Part shown: positions 10,090 to 18,423 of the stretch, in pieces
Numbering within the stretch: the stretch's first letter is position 1
Layout of the letters: every line of letters starts with the position of its first letter
NCBI GenBank assembly: GCA_027864655.1
Contig: JAQAZG010000008.1
Coordinates: 1-64,000, forward strand
From: Oleispirillum naphthae
GTDB taxonomy: Bacteria > Pseudomonadota > Alphaproteobacteria > Rhodospirillales > Rhodospirillaceae
Reading direction: 5' to 3'
Length of the DNA stretch: 64,000 nucleotides
Translations under genes and position numbers: made by a program
The notes under the pieces: model-generated
Told to the model about the DNA's origin: nothing
What the model saw: the letters and a program-made list of their open reading frames with translations, nothing else
Databases searched by the model: none

Positions 10090-10315
10090 TGGAAAAACAA
10101 AAACTTTGCGAGGATCGAAGCCGACCACCGAAGGTGGCGGAAACGCCCGGTGGGCGTTTCCAAGGCTGAGATCGGTCCCCTCGCGCACCCCATAACTGGT
10201 TTTTGCCGCGAAGCGGCGAGCAATGCGCTTGTTGCCACCGCCGCAGGCTTATGGCGCTGCGCGCAAAACCAAAACTAAGGGGAGGCGCGGAGGGACCGAG
10301 TCCCTCCGCGAAGTT
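10090..10315. repeat. Dispersed palindromic repeat, locus 1 (double element with nested module)
   Basis: Between the binding protein and the permease gene lie two palindromic elements joined by a linker. The first stem (GCGAGG... CCTCGC followed by CACCCCATAACTGG) is opened by a 61-base nested module at 10113-10173. The linker contains CCGCGAAGCGGC and GGCTTATGGCGC. The second stem is GCGGAGGGAC-CGA-GTCCCTCCGC. The right border TTTTA supplies the stop codon of the binding protein gene on the minus strand. Confidence 0.85.
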
Positions 10316-11521
10316 TTATTGTTTCCCCGCCGGGCGGAGTTTTTTCGCCGTGGCGGCGTCGGGGAGAACCTCCGCGCCATCGACGTAGCGCCAATCGACC
10401 ATTTTGCCTTCGCCGTTGACCAGGGCGGTTTTGCCGACCCAGGCGCCCATGGTGGACTGGTGGTCCGCGGCGCGGAAGGTGATGGTGCCGGTGGGGGAAT
10501 CGAAGCTGAGGCCCGCGAGCGCCTTCATCAGGTCCGGGGTCTTGGTGGAGCCTGCGCGGTCGAGCGCGGCGGCGGCGGCGAGCGCCATGTTGTAGCCGAC
10601 GAGGGAGCCCATGCGCGGGTCTTCGTGAAACCTGGCGCGGTAGGCGGAAACGAAGGCGGTGTGCGCCGGGGTGTCGATGGCGTCCCACGGGTAGCCGGTG
10701 ACGATCCAGCCTTGCGGGGTTTCCGCGCCGAGGGGGACGAGGTAGTCCGGCTCGCCGGTGAGGAGGGAAACCACCGGGCGCTTGGCGAAGAGGCCGCGCG
10801 CCGTGCCCTCGCGCACGAATTTCGAAAGGTCGGAGGAGAAGGTGACGTTGAAGATCGCGTCCGGCTTGGCCTGTTCCAGCGCCTCGACGGTGGGTCCGGC
10901 GTCGAGCTTGAACAGGGCGGGCCACTGCTCGGCGACGAATTCCACGTCGGGCCGCGCGGCCTTCAAGAGCTTTTTGAAGTTGTCCACCGCCGACTGGCCG
11001 TATTCGTAGTTCGGCGCGATGGTGGCCCAGCGTTTGGCGGGCAGCTTGGCGGCCTCGCGCGCCAGGATGGCGGTCTGCACGTAGGTGGAGGGGCGCAGGC
11101 GGAAGGTATAGGCGTTGCCGTGGCTCCACACCATGGCGTCGGTGAGCGGCTCGGAGGCGAGGAACACCACCTTGCGTTTCGCCGCGTAGTCGGCGACGGC
11201 GAGGCCGACGTTGGAGAGGTAGGTCCCGGCGAGCATCACCACGCCTTCGCGGCGCACCAGTTCGTTGGCGGCGGTGAGCGCCTGTTCCGGCGTTCCCGCA
11301 TCGTCGCGGGCGATGATGGCGAGCGGCCTGCCGCCGAGCACGCCGCCCTTGGCGTTGATCTGCTCCACCGCGAGTTCCCAGCCGTTACGGTAGGGCAGGG
11401 TGAAGGCGGGGATGCGGGAGTAGGAATTGATCTCGCCGATCTTCACCGGCTCGGCGGCGCGCGCGGGCGCGGCGAGGCCGAGGGTGGCGGCGAGGACGGC
11501 GAGAGCGGAACGGAGATTCAC
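10316..11521 (-). CDS. Periplasmic substrate-binding protein of a LivK-type ABC importer
   Basis: The 401-residue protein has a signal peptide (MNLRSALAVLAATLGLAAPA, cleavage near ARA-AEP) and the Peripla_BP_6 fold: it begins VKIGEINSYSRIPAFTLPYRNG and includes QINAKGGVLGG, the loop found in receptors for branched-chain amino acids, amides and urea. It captures a substrate in the periplasm and hands it to the fused LivH-LivM permease encoded after the repeat element. The start is GTG, supported by AGGAGGG eight bases upstream. Its substrate cannot be told from the sequence. A 21-base palindrome lies 40 bases upstream of the start. Confidence 0.88.
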   Translation of the reverse strand: MNLRSALAVLAATLGLAAPARAAEPVKIGEINSYSRIPAFTLPYRNGWELAVEQINAKGGVLGGRPLAIIARDDAGTPEQALTAANELVRREGVVMLAGTYLSNVGLAVADYAAKRKVVFLASEPLTDAMVWSHGNAYTFRLRPSTYVQTAILAREAAKLPAKRWATIAPNYEYGQSAVDNFKKLLKAARPDVEFVAEQWPALFKLDAGPTVEALEQAKPDAIFNVTFSSDLSKFVREGTARGLFAKRPVVSLLTGEPDYLVPLGAETPQGWIVTGYPWDAIDTPAHTAFVSAYRARFHEDPRMGSLVGYNMALAAAAALDRAGSTKTPDLMKALAGLSFDSPTGTITFRAADHQSTMGAWVGKTALVNGEGKMVDWRYVDGAEVLPDAATAKKLRPAGKQ

Positions 11522-11560
11522 GGGACGACCCTCCTGATTACTATATCGAACGACATAAAA

Positions 11561-11581
11561 GACCTTATCTTAAGTAAGGTC
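11561..11581. promoter_or_regulatory. 21-base palindrome between the Nfn-like gene and the binding-protein gene
   Basis: GACCTTA-TCTTAAG-TAAGGTC is a perfect 7-bp dyad in AT-rich DNA, 20 bases after the stop of the upstream minus-strand gene and 40 before the GTG of the binding protein gene. Read leftward it is followed by TTTTATG, so it may be a weak terminator, an operator for the importer genes, or both. Confidence 0.45.
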
Positions 11582-11600
11582 AAGGCCGATCCGGCGTCCG

Positions 11601-14600
11601 CTACAGGCGCTTCAGTTCGCGGGCGATCCAGCGGCGGGTGAGGCTCTCCTGCACGGTGTTCTGCGACAGGCGTTCGCGCAGCGAGGCGAAGTCCACGCGC
11701 TCCATGTCCTGGTCCTGTTCGGCGCAGGTGAAGACCACGGTCTCGATGCCGGTTGCCGGGTCCACCTGGCGTTGCAGGCACTGGCCGCAGATTTCCTTCA
11801 TCATGCACTGCATCGGCGCGTTGATCGAGGCGACGGCATGGTGGCAGGGCTTGAGGAACTGCGCCAGAACGCCGTGCCGCGCCGCCTGCACCGCCGCCAT
11901 CATCCGGTCGGAGCCGATGGCGATGATGCGGTCCACCTCGGCGAGCGGAATCGGCGTTTCGCCCAGTTCGCCCGCGCCGTAGGCGGCCATCGCCTGCACG
12001 ATGTTGCCGGTGAAGGTTTTGTCGTCCGGGCGCTCGGGGGCGAAGTCGGCGGCTTCGTCGCAGCACCACACCACCGCGTCGGAGGCGGCGAGGATGTCCG
12101 CCACCTTGAAGCGGTCGCCGCCGCGGCGGTAGCCCGCGAAATAGAGGACGCGGCAGCCCCGCTCCTTGAGCGCGCGGCCGATGGAGAACAGAACGGCGTT
12201 GCCGAGGCCGCCGCCCGCCAGCAACACCGTCTGGTTTTCCGGCAGCTCGGTCGGCGCGCCGGTGGGACCCATCACCACCAGGGGCTCGCCGGGCTGCAAC
12301 TGCGCGCACAGGCTGGAGGAACCGCCCATCTCGAGGACGATCATCGCCAGTTCGCCCGCTTCCACGTCCACCCACGCGCCGGTGAGCGCCACGCCCTCCA
12401 TCGCCAGCAGGGTGTCTTCGGTGCGCTTGGCGTGGGCGGCGTAGTTCTGCAAACGGAAGAACTGTCCGGGGCGGAAGCGCCGCGCCGCCAGCGGCGCGTG
12501 CACCACCACCTCGACGATGGCGGGGGCGAGGCGGGTGACGCGGGAAAGCGTCGGGCGGAGGTCGCGGTTGGCCGCGGTGAACAGGGTTTCCGCATCCGGG
12601 CAGGCGGGTTGCGCCTTGCGCAGCGTGCGGCCGATCACCGGCGCGCCGGCGCGGGCGGAGGCCATGGCCGCCACCACGTTGCCCGCGAAGCCGGGGTGCA
12701 GATCGCCGAAGAAGGAGACCGGAACCCCGGCCTCGGCGGCGGAGATCAGCACCTGGGCATGCTCCGGCTTGGTGGATTTTTCCGGCGTGACCGGCTCGCC
12801 CGCCTCGTCCAGCGCCTGGAAGTGCCTGCCGTTGACCGCGAGGCCGCCCGCGCCCTCGCGTGCCAGGGTGACGTTGGGGATGGTGCCCGCGGCGACGATC
12901 ACCGTCTTCGCCGGAAGCTCGGCGGTTTCGCCGCTTTCCGCGTGCTGCACCTGCAGGGTTTCGGCCCAGCCGTGGGCATCGGCGTGCACCGCGGTGGGCG
13001 ACCATTGCTCGGCGATGAAGATGCCTTCCTCCAGCGCCTTGGCGATTTCCTCGTGGTTGTTGCGGTAGGCCGGAGAGTCGGTGAGCTTGCGGCGGTAGAC
13101 CAGGGTGGCCCCGCCCCAGGATTGCAGCAGTTCCAGCACCCGCGCCGCGCGGCCTTCGGCGGCGGCGGCGGCGCGCTCGGCGCGCAGGGCGCGGCCGTGC
13201 GCCAGGAACTCCTCGGCGATTTCCGCCTCGCCCGGGTTCCAGGCGGCGCGCAGCGCGGCCTCGCCGCCCTCGGCGGCAAGCGTCTCGTAGCGGGCGAGGA
13301 ACTTCTCCACCTGCACCGGGTAGTAGGCCAGCGCCTCGGTGCAGGAGTCGATGGCCGTCAGCCCGCCGCCGATCACCGCCACCGGCAGGCGCACTTGCAG
13401 GTTCGCCACCGACTGCGGATGCGCCGCGCCGGTGAGCTGCAACGCCATCAGGAAGTCGGAGGCCTGGCGCACCCCGGGGGTGAGCTTGCCCGCCATCGGC
13501 ACCAGGGTCGGCTTGCCCGCGCCGAGGCACAGCGCCACGTGGTCGAAACCCATCGCCTTGGCGTCGTCGAAGCCCAGCGTCGAGCCGAAGCGCACCCCGC
13601 CGAACATCCGGAAGCGGCGGTCGCGTTCCAGGATCAGGCGGATCAGGGTGAGGAAGTTCTTGTCCCAGCGCACCGTGATGCCGTATTCGGCGACGCCGCC
13701 GAACCCGGCGGTGACGCGGTCATCGAGGTTCTGCCACAGGTCGCCGACGTCGCGGATCGGCGCAAAGGGCGCCGCCTCGCCGCGTTCGTCGATGCCGGAA
13801 AGCGCGGGGTCCATCGGCTCGATCTTCAGCCCGTCCACCGCCACCACGGTATGGCCGTCGTGCAACAGCCGCTGCGCCAGGCTGTAGCCCGCAGGCCCCA
13901 GGCCCGCCACCAGCACCGAGTAGCCCGATGCCTCCGCAGGCAGCGGCCGGCGGAAGGAGACCGGATTCCACCGGGTGAACAGGGCATAGATCTCGAACCC
14001 CCAGGGCAGGGAGAGCACGTCCTTCAACGTGCGGGTTTCCACCTCGGGAATGTTCACCGGGTCGCGCATCTGGTTCTGGTAGATGCAGGCGACCATGCAG
14101 TCGTTGCAGATGCGATGGCCGGTTCCGGCGCACAGCGGGTTGTCGAGGCAGACGATGGCGAGCGCGGCCACCGCGTGGCCCGCGGTCTTCGCCTCGTTCA
14201 TCTCCGAGATGCGCTCCTCCAGCGGGCAGCCGAGCATCTTGCGCCCCAGCGGATTGGTCGCGATGCCGCCCTTGGCGCGGTCGGTCATGCCGCGGGCGCA
14301 GGAGTCCTTGTCCATGTGGTGGCAGGTGATGCAGTAGGCCGCCTGATCCAGCGCGTGCGGCAGGTCCGCCCCCGCGTCGGTCAGCGCGAAGCCTGCGCGG
14401 CGGCGCAGCGCCTCGGGCGGGGCCTGCTTCACCGGCAGCGGGCCGTTCCTGCCCTCCACCGCGTGCACCAGATTGGCCGAATCGCGCTTGCCCGGCTGCA
14501 CGAACAGCACGCCCTTGCCGTGGGCGCGCCTGCCTTCCGGCGCGAGGCTCGCCCACGCGGCGAAGCGCGCGGCCAGCGCCAGGTCCTCGGCATGGGCCGC

Positions 14601-15077
14601 GGCGTCCTCCATCCAGGCGAGCACCGCGCGGGCGAACCCGGCCTCGGAGAACGCCGCGCCCAGGCGCGCCTCGACCTCGCGGGTCAGCGCCGCGCCGTCC
14701 CAGGCCACGGCTTCCTCCGCGGTGTGCGCCTTCACCGCCTTCCTCTGCACGAACAGGCGCTTCGCCGCAGCCAGCGGGGCGAAGTCCGCGTGCGCCGCGT
14801 GCAGGCCGCCCAATGCCTCGCCGATGCCGAACAGCGCGCCGATGAAGGCGTCCACATCCGGCGCGAGATCCAGCATCAGCGCGGAGTCGTCCTTGCGGGA
14901 AAGCGCATCCGGGTCCTGCCGCGCCGCCTTCAGGCGCGCCGCGCGGTCCGCGTCGCGGTCTTCGACGAAGGCGAGAAAGGCGGCATCCAGGCGGGCGAGC
15001 CCGGCGCGCTCGTAGAGGTCGGCGAAGGAAAGGCCGAAGCCCAGGTGCAGCGCGGCGGCGCTCGCGATGGTGTCCAT
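11601..15077 (-). CDS. Large iron-sulfur flavoprotein: GltD/NfnB-like and PyrK/NfnA-like modules in one chain
   Basis: A 1158-residue cytosolic oxidoreductase. Residues 1-240 match nothing I know. Residues 249-331 hold nine cysteines (249, 252, 260, 284, 310, 316, 324, 327, 331) in a GltD-like arrangement with the hallmark LGCPLEERISEMN and a DNPLCAGTGHRICNDC block, suiting 4Fe-4S clusters. An FAD motif GLGPAG (392-397) and an NAD(P) motif VIGGGLTAID follow. The C-terminal third is a ferredoxin-reductase fold (RFRPGQFFRLQNY; LLAGGGLGNAVL) ending in C1091-x5-C1097-x2-C1100-x17-C1118, the 2Fe-2S site of PyrK and NfnA. This is the content of both NfnAB subunits, so transfer between NAD(H), NADP(H) and ferredoxin is likely; bifurcation is unproven. 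It is divergent from tldD. Confidence 0.8.
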   Translation of the reverse strand: MDTIASAAALHLGFGLSFADLYERAGLARLDAAFLAFVEDRDADRAARLKAARQDPDALSRKDDSALMLDLAPDVDAFIGALFGIGEALGGLHAAHADFAPLAAAKRLFVQRKAVKAHTAEEAVAWDGAALTREVEARLGAAFSEAGFARAVLAWMEDAAAHAEDLALAARFAAWASLAPEGRRAHGKGVLFVQPGKRDSANLVHAVEGRNGPLPVKQAPPEALRRRAGFALTDAGADLPHALDQAAYCITCHHMDKDSCARGMTDRAKGGIATNPLGRKMLGCPLEERISEMNEAKTAGHAVAALAIVCLDNPLCAGTGHRICNDCMVACIYQNQMRDPVNIPEVETRTLKDVLSLPWGFEIYALFTRWNPVSFRRPLPAEASGYSVLVAGLGPAGYSLAQRLLHDGHTVVAVDGLKIEPMDPALSGIDERGEAAPFAPIRDVGDLWQNLDDRVTAGFGGVAEYGITVRWDKNFLTLIRLILERDRRFRMFGGVRFGSTLGFDDAKAMGFDHVALCLGAGKPTLVPMAGKLTPGVRQASDFLMALQLTGAAHPQSVANLQVRLPVAVIGGGLTAIDSCTEALAYYPVQVEKFLARYETLAAEGGEAALRAAWNPGEAEIAEEFLAHGRALRAERAAAAAEGRAARVLELLQSWGGATLVYRRKLTDSPAYRNNHEEIAKALEEGIFIAEQWSPTAVHADAHGWAETLQVQHAESGETAELPAKTVIVAAGTIPNVTLAREGAGGLAVNGRHFQALDEAGEPVTPEKSTKPEHAQVLISAAEAGVPVSFFGDLHPGFAGNVVAAMASARAGAPVIGRTLRKAQPACPDAETLFTAANRDLRPTLSRVTRLAPAIVEVVVHAPLAARRFRPGQFFRLQNYAAHAKRTEDTLLAMEGVALTGAWVDVEAGELAMIVLEMGGSSSLCAQLQPGEPLVVMGPTGAPTELPENQTVLLAGGGLGNAVLFSIGRALKERGCRVLYFAGYRRGGDRFKVADILAASDAVVWCCDEAADFAPERPDDKTFTGNIVQAMAAYGAGELGETPIPLAEVDRIIAIGSDRMMAAVQAARHGVLAQFLKPCHHAVASINAPMQCMMKEICGQCLQRQVDPATGIETVVFTCAEQDQDMERVDFASLRERLSQNTVQESLTRRWIARELKRL

Positions 15078-15195
15078 GAAAACGGTCCCGATAACTTTTC
15101 TCTGTCGTGTCGCCGACGCATATATGATGCTTCGTCGCCAAAGCTACCGCATTTTTCTCGCCGCGCGGCGAGGCGCGCATCAGGAGGTGTTCGAG

Positions 15196-16641
15196 ATGAC
15201 CGGACCAGCGGCCCACGCCCCGACCCCGGAAGAGCTGTTCTTCGCCCCCGCCGGGCTCGCCCCGGAGGATGCGGCGCGCACCGTGGCGGGCGCGCTTGCG
15301 GGCTGCGACGACGGCGAGCTTTTCCTCGAGGCGCGGCGCTTCGAGACCTTGGCGCTCGACGACGGCGTGGTCAAGACCGCAAACTACGGCAGCGGCATCG
15401 GTTTCGGCCTGCGCGCCGTGGCCGGGGAGGCCACGGGCTACGCCCATGCCGAGGGCTTCGATGCGGACAGCCTCGCCCGCGCCGCGCGCACCGTCGCCGC
15501 CGCGCGCCAAGGGCACGAGGGCAGCCTCGCCCTGCCGCCCGCGGCGACCAACCGCCACCTCTACGGCGAGATCAACCCGCTGGAGGGCCGGGAATTCTCC
15601 GAGAAGGTGGAGCTGCTGCGCGCCATCGACGCCTATGCCCGCGGCAAGGACCCGGCGGTGCGCCAGGTGATGGCCTCGCTGGCCGCCACCTGGCAGGCGG
15701 TGGCGGTGCTGCGCGCCGACGGCTCGCTCGCCTTCGATGTCCGCCCCCTGGTGCGGGTCAACGTCTCGGTGATGATGGAACGTGCGGGCCGCCGCGAGAC
15801 CGGCTCCTTCGGCTGCGGCGGGCGCGAGGCCTACGACCGCTTCATCACCCCCGAGGCGTGGACCGCGGCGGTGGACGAGGCGATCCGCCAGGCCGAGGTC
15901 AACCTCGTCTCCATGGACGCTCCGGCGGGGGAGATGACCGTGGTGCTCGGCCCCGGCTGGCCCGGCATCCTGCTGCACGAGGCGATCGGCCACGGCCTGG
16001 AAGGCGACTTCAACCGCAAGGGCACCTCCGCCTTCTCCGGCCGCATCGGCGAGCGGGTGGCGGCCGAGGGCGTCACCGTGGTGGACGACGGCACCCTGCC
16101 CGACCGCCGCGGCTCGCTCACCATCGACGACGAGGGCACCCCCTCCCGCCGCACCGTGCTGATCGAGGACGGCATCCTCACCGGCTATATGCAGGACCGC
16201 ATGAACGCCCGCCTGATGGGCATGGCCCCCACCGGCAACGGCCGCCGCGAAAGCCACGCCCATTGCCCGCTGCCGCGCATGACCAACACCATCATGCTGG
16301 CGGGCGGCCGCGACCCGGCGGAAATCCTCGGCTCGGTGAAGAAGGGCCTCTATGCGGCGAACTTCGGCGGCGGCCAGGTGGACATCACCTCGGGCAAGTT
16401 CGTGTTCTCCGCCTCCGAGGCCTATCTCATCGAAAACGGCAGGCTCGGCGCGCCGGTCAAGGGCGCAACCCTGATCGGCCACGGCCCCGACGTGCTCACC
16501 CGCGTCTCCGCCATCGGCAGCGACCTGGAACTCGACCGCGGCGTCGGCACCTGCGGCAAGGAAGGCCAGGGCGTGCCCGTGGGCGTCGGCCAGCCGACCC
16601 TATGCCTCGACGGCATCACCGTCGGCGGCACCCGCGTGTAA
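15196..16641 (+). CDS. tldD: Metalloprotease TldD
   Basis: The 481-residue product is TldD, catalytic subunit of the TldD/TldE (PmbA) protease that degrades unfolded peptides and matures microcin-like peptides. The zinc site HEAIGHGLEG is at residues 261-270 (H261, E262, H266), followed by FNRKGTSAFSGRIGE and the C-terminal GTCGKEGQGVPVGVGQPTL. The ATG chosen has CAGGAGGTG eight bases upstream; longer readings overlap the divergent promoter region. Its partner pmbA lies about 10 kb away on the same strand, next to ubiD, so the two subunits are made from separate transcripts. The last 42 bases overlap the converging chorismate-mutase-like gene. Confidence 0.95.
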   Translation: MTGPAAHAPTPEELFFAPAGLAPEDAARTVAGALAGCDDGELFLEARRFETLALDDGVVKTANYGSGIGFGLRAVAGEATGYAHAEGFDADSLARAARTVAAARQGHEGSLALPPAATNRHLYGEINPLEGREFSEKVELLRAIDAYARGKDPAVRQVMASLAATWQAVAVLRADGSLAFDVRPLVRVNVSVMMERAGRRETGSFGCGGREAYDRFITPEAWTAAVDEAIRQAEVNLVSMDAPAGEMTVVLGPGWPGILLHEAIGHGLEGDFNRKGTSAFSGRIGERVAAEGVTVVDDGTLPDRRGSLTIDDEGTPSRRTVLIEDGILTGYMQDRMNARLMGMAPTGNGRRESHAHCPLPRMTNTIMLAGGRDPAEILGSVKKGLYAANFGGGQVDITSGKFVFSASEAYLIENGRLGAPVKGATLIGHGPDVLTRVSAIGSDLELDRGVGTCGKEGQGVPVGVGQPTLCLDGITVGGTRV

Positions 16642-16923
16642 GGCATCCCAGGCCAGGGCCTCCTGGCCGATGGAAATGTCCACGATCGCCCGGTACATCG
16701 CGGCCAAGGGGGCGGGGTCCGCGCCCGTCGCCGCGGCATGCGCCGCCGCCTTGGCCACCACGTCCTCGATCCGCCAGGGAACCACCACGTCCACCCGTGT
16801 CGGCTTGAACGCCGCGGCGCGCCGCACCCATTCCGTCCGCTCCGCCAACAGCGGCACGATACGGCGGTCCAGGTCGTCGATCGCGGCGCGGATGACGGTC
16901 ATGTCGAGAGGGGCGTCGGTCAT
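16600..16923 (-). CDS. Chorismate mutase type II-like protein (AroQ/PchB class)
   Basis: The 107-residue helical protein opens with IRAAIDDLDRRIVPLLAERTEW, cut here as IRAAIDDLDRRIVPLLAER, the first helix of AroQ-class chorismate mutases where the arginine and the I-D-x-I-D-x-x-I/L pattern bind substrate. A lysine in AAFKPTR and residues VPWRIEDVV follow as in the family. Members either convert chorismate to prephenate or, as PchB, split isochorismate to salicylate. No aromatic or siderophore genes are adjacent, so the reaction is undecided. It converges on and overlaps tldD by 42 bases, and a repeat element starts just upstream of its ATG. Confidence 0.75.
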   Translation of the reverse strand: MTDAPLDMTVIRAAIDDLDRRIVPLLAERTEWVRRAAAFKPTRVDVVVPWRIEDVVAKAAAHAAATGADPAPLAAMYRAIVDISIGQEALAWDALHAGAADGDAVEA

Positions 16924-16935
16924 GGCGGCTCTCCG

Positions 16936-17004
16936 GAAAAATAAAACTTTACGAGGGGTCTTGGACCCCTCGCGCTCCCCATAACTTTTGGTTTTGCGCA
17001 GAGC
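16936..17004. repeat. Dispersed palindromic repeat, locus 2
   Basis: A single element: AAAATAAAACTTTAC, then the stem GCGAGGGG-type (ACGAGGGGTC-TTG-GACCCCTCGC), then GCTCCCCATAACTTTTGG and TTTTGCGC. It lies upstream of the chorismate-mutase-like gene and at the left edge of the toxin island. The stretch from here to 17111 shows no convincing complete gene. Confidence 0.75.
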
Positions 17005-17111
17005 GCCACAAGACTATCACGCGGCCAAGGGGCGGTGCCCAGCGGATTTATACCAGCGTTCAAGCCGGGTCGGCAGCGATTTGTGGGAGTCCACGTGGAA
17101 GCGCCGCGCGC

Positions 17112-17831
17112 ATGTGGCGGAGGAGATCGCGCGCGCCTATCCCGGGCGACGCCACCGGCCGCGCCACCGCCGCCGCGGCGATTCGCCCCGAGGACGTACG
17201 CCCCTTCGATCCGAGAGGGTCGGAGGATGCGGCCTCCGGCATGGTGCATGTGCAGGCCTACGAGCAGGCCCGCGACGGCAAGAGCGTGCATGTCTCGGAC
17301 TATGAGCGGCACCGCCCGGGCACCGCCTCCGGCACGGATGCGGCAGGCGGACGGGGCGAGCCGCCCGCGCTGCCGCGCCTCGCCGACAGCGGCGCCATCA
17401 TGACCGATACCGCACCGGAGAAAGGGGATGGCGATACCGCAAAGCAACTCCGGAAAAACCCTCTGGACGTCGATAAATTTGCTGATGCCCTGGACAAGAA
17501 AGCCAACTCCACGCCGCAGCGTGAATGCGGTACTCATGTCAGGGAGGCTCTTGAGGAGGGAGGTGTGGCACTGCCCAAGATCGGTTCGGCAAAGGATTTT
17601 GGTCCGGAATTGGAGAGGCATGGCTTTAAGCCGGTGGACGAGACTGGATATGTCCCGCAGAAGGGGGATATCGTCGTCATTCAGCCGTATGAAGGGGGAA
17701 GCGAGCATGGGCACATCGCCGCTTATGACGGGAAACAGTGGGTCTCGGACTTTAAGCAGCGGGACTTCTGGGGCGGGCCGGGTTACCGGACCAAACAGCC
17801 TTCGCACCGGTTTTATCGCTTTGCTCCTTAG
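17112..17831 (+). CDS. Papain-like (CHAP/NlpC type) peptidoglycan amidase, probable secreted toxin or T6SS-type effector
   Basis: The C-terminal 120 residues are a cysteine amidase domain: PQRECGTHVREALEEGG carries the likely nucleophile C139, the middle has GDIVVIQPY, and HGHIAAYDGKQWVSDFKQRD holds the likely catalytic histidine (H201). This pattern is typical of wall-cutting effectors delivered by type VI secretion. The N-terminal half is less certain and includes a tandem V-x-V-x-x-Y stretch (VHVQAYEQARDGKSVHVSDY). ATGs at 17240 and 17400 are alternative starts. The preceding DNA looks like the same protein in another frame, so the true 5' end may be frameshifted. The neighbour downstream, overlapping by about 100 bases, encodes a secreted partner. 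Base composition drops here (33 G+C of 60 at 17581-17640). Confidence 0.65.
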   Translation: MWRRRSRAPIPGDATGRATAAAAIRPEDVRPFDPRGSEDAASGMVHVQAYEQARDGKSVHVSDYERHRPGTASGTDAAGGRGEPPALPRLADSGAIMTDTAPEKGDGDTAKQLRKNPLDVDKFADALDKKANSTPQRECGTHVREALEEGGVALPKIGSAKDFGPELERHGFKPVDETGYVPQKGDIVVIQPYEGGSEHGHIAAYDGKQWVSDFKQRDFWGGPGYRTKQPSHRFYRFAP

Positions 17832-18366
17832 CGCGGGCCTGGTTCTCGCGAGCGGGGCACCTTTTGCCGTCGCCGGACAGGACGCATCTCCCAAGAACGC
17901 GACGAGCGGTGGTTTTCATTATCCGTCCACGTCTGCGGAGCAGTTTCTCGACCTCATCCTCACTCTGGAGGGCGGCACGAGGAATGCGGAACTCGGTTGG
18001 TATGTCGAAGGCTCTCCCTGGCGGAATGTTCGCAAAGATGCCCACTACGCCCGTCTCATCACTCCCGGCCTGCGCGAGGCGGTCAGCCGTGAGGAGGCGC
18101 GTCTGGTCAAGGAGAACTGCGGCGGGAAATACGTCGAAGGCGACAATTGCAGCTTCGATGCAAACCCGATCACCTGCGCGCAGGATTACTCCGAGGAGGG
18201 GTACCTGTTCAGGGCGGAAAAAAGCGGACGCGATGAGGTGGTGCTCTCTCTCAGATGGCCGGGCATCTCGCAAATCATCGGCACCTACCGGCTGGTTCGC
18301 GCCGGGGGAGTCTGGAAGCTGGATGGGATACGCTGCGATCCCACGATGTCGTTCAACATGCCCTGA
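17725..18366 (+). CDS. Secreted protein overlapping the amidase gene, probable periplasmic immunity protein
   Basis: From the chosen ATG the 213-residue product has an N-terminal arginine-containing stretch, a hydrophobic core TGFIALLLSAGLVLASG and a cleavage site near AVA-GQDAS, so it should be exported. The mature part contains cysteines in pairs (VKENCGGKYVEGDNCSF; ITCAQDYSEEG; IRCDP), a DUF3828-like layout of an FLDLILTLEGG helix followed by an ITPGLREAVSREEARL segment. The gene overlaps the amidase gene, as toxin-immunity pairs do, and periplasmic location is what protection from a wall amidase requires. The start is uncertain (another ATG lies at 17707). Immunity is an inference from context. 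Confidence 0.6.
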   Translation: MTGNSGSRTLSSGTSGAGRVTGPNSLRTGFIALLLSAGLVLASGAPFAVAGQDASPKNATSGGFHYPSTSAEQFLDLILTLEGGTRNAELGWYVEGSPWRNVRKDAHYARLITPGLREAVSREEARLVKENCGGKYVEGDNCSFDANPITCAQDYSEEGYLFRAEKSGRDEVVLSLRWPGISQIIGTYRLVRAGGVWKLDGIRCDPTMSFNMP

Positions 18367-18423
18367 GCGCACACATGCGAAATTTCCCAGGATAGCCCCG
18401 GCCTCATCGGCCGGGGCGCGGCG

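Noticed and set aside
7462..10188. A single 908-codon frame covering the LivG gene and the permease region
   Set aside because: Only the last 255 codons (LivG) resemble a protein; the rest is the permease gene read out of frame.
11772..16808. A 1678-codon open frame on the plus strand, and several others above 400 codons opposite known genes
   Set aside because: It is antisense to the Nfn-like gene and then runs through tldD out of frame; its product is histidine-, arginine- and glycine-rich as expected from the shadow of GC-rich codons. The same applies to long frames opposite groL, the Liv permease, ilvB and the PAS-GGDEF gene.
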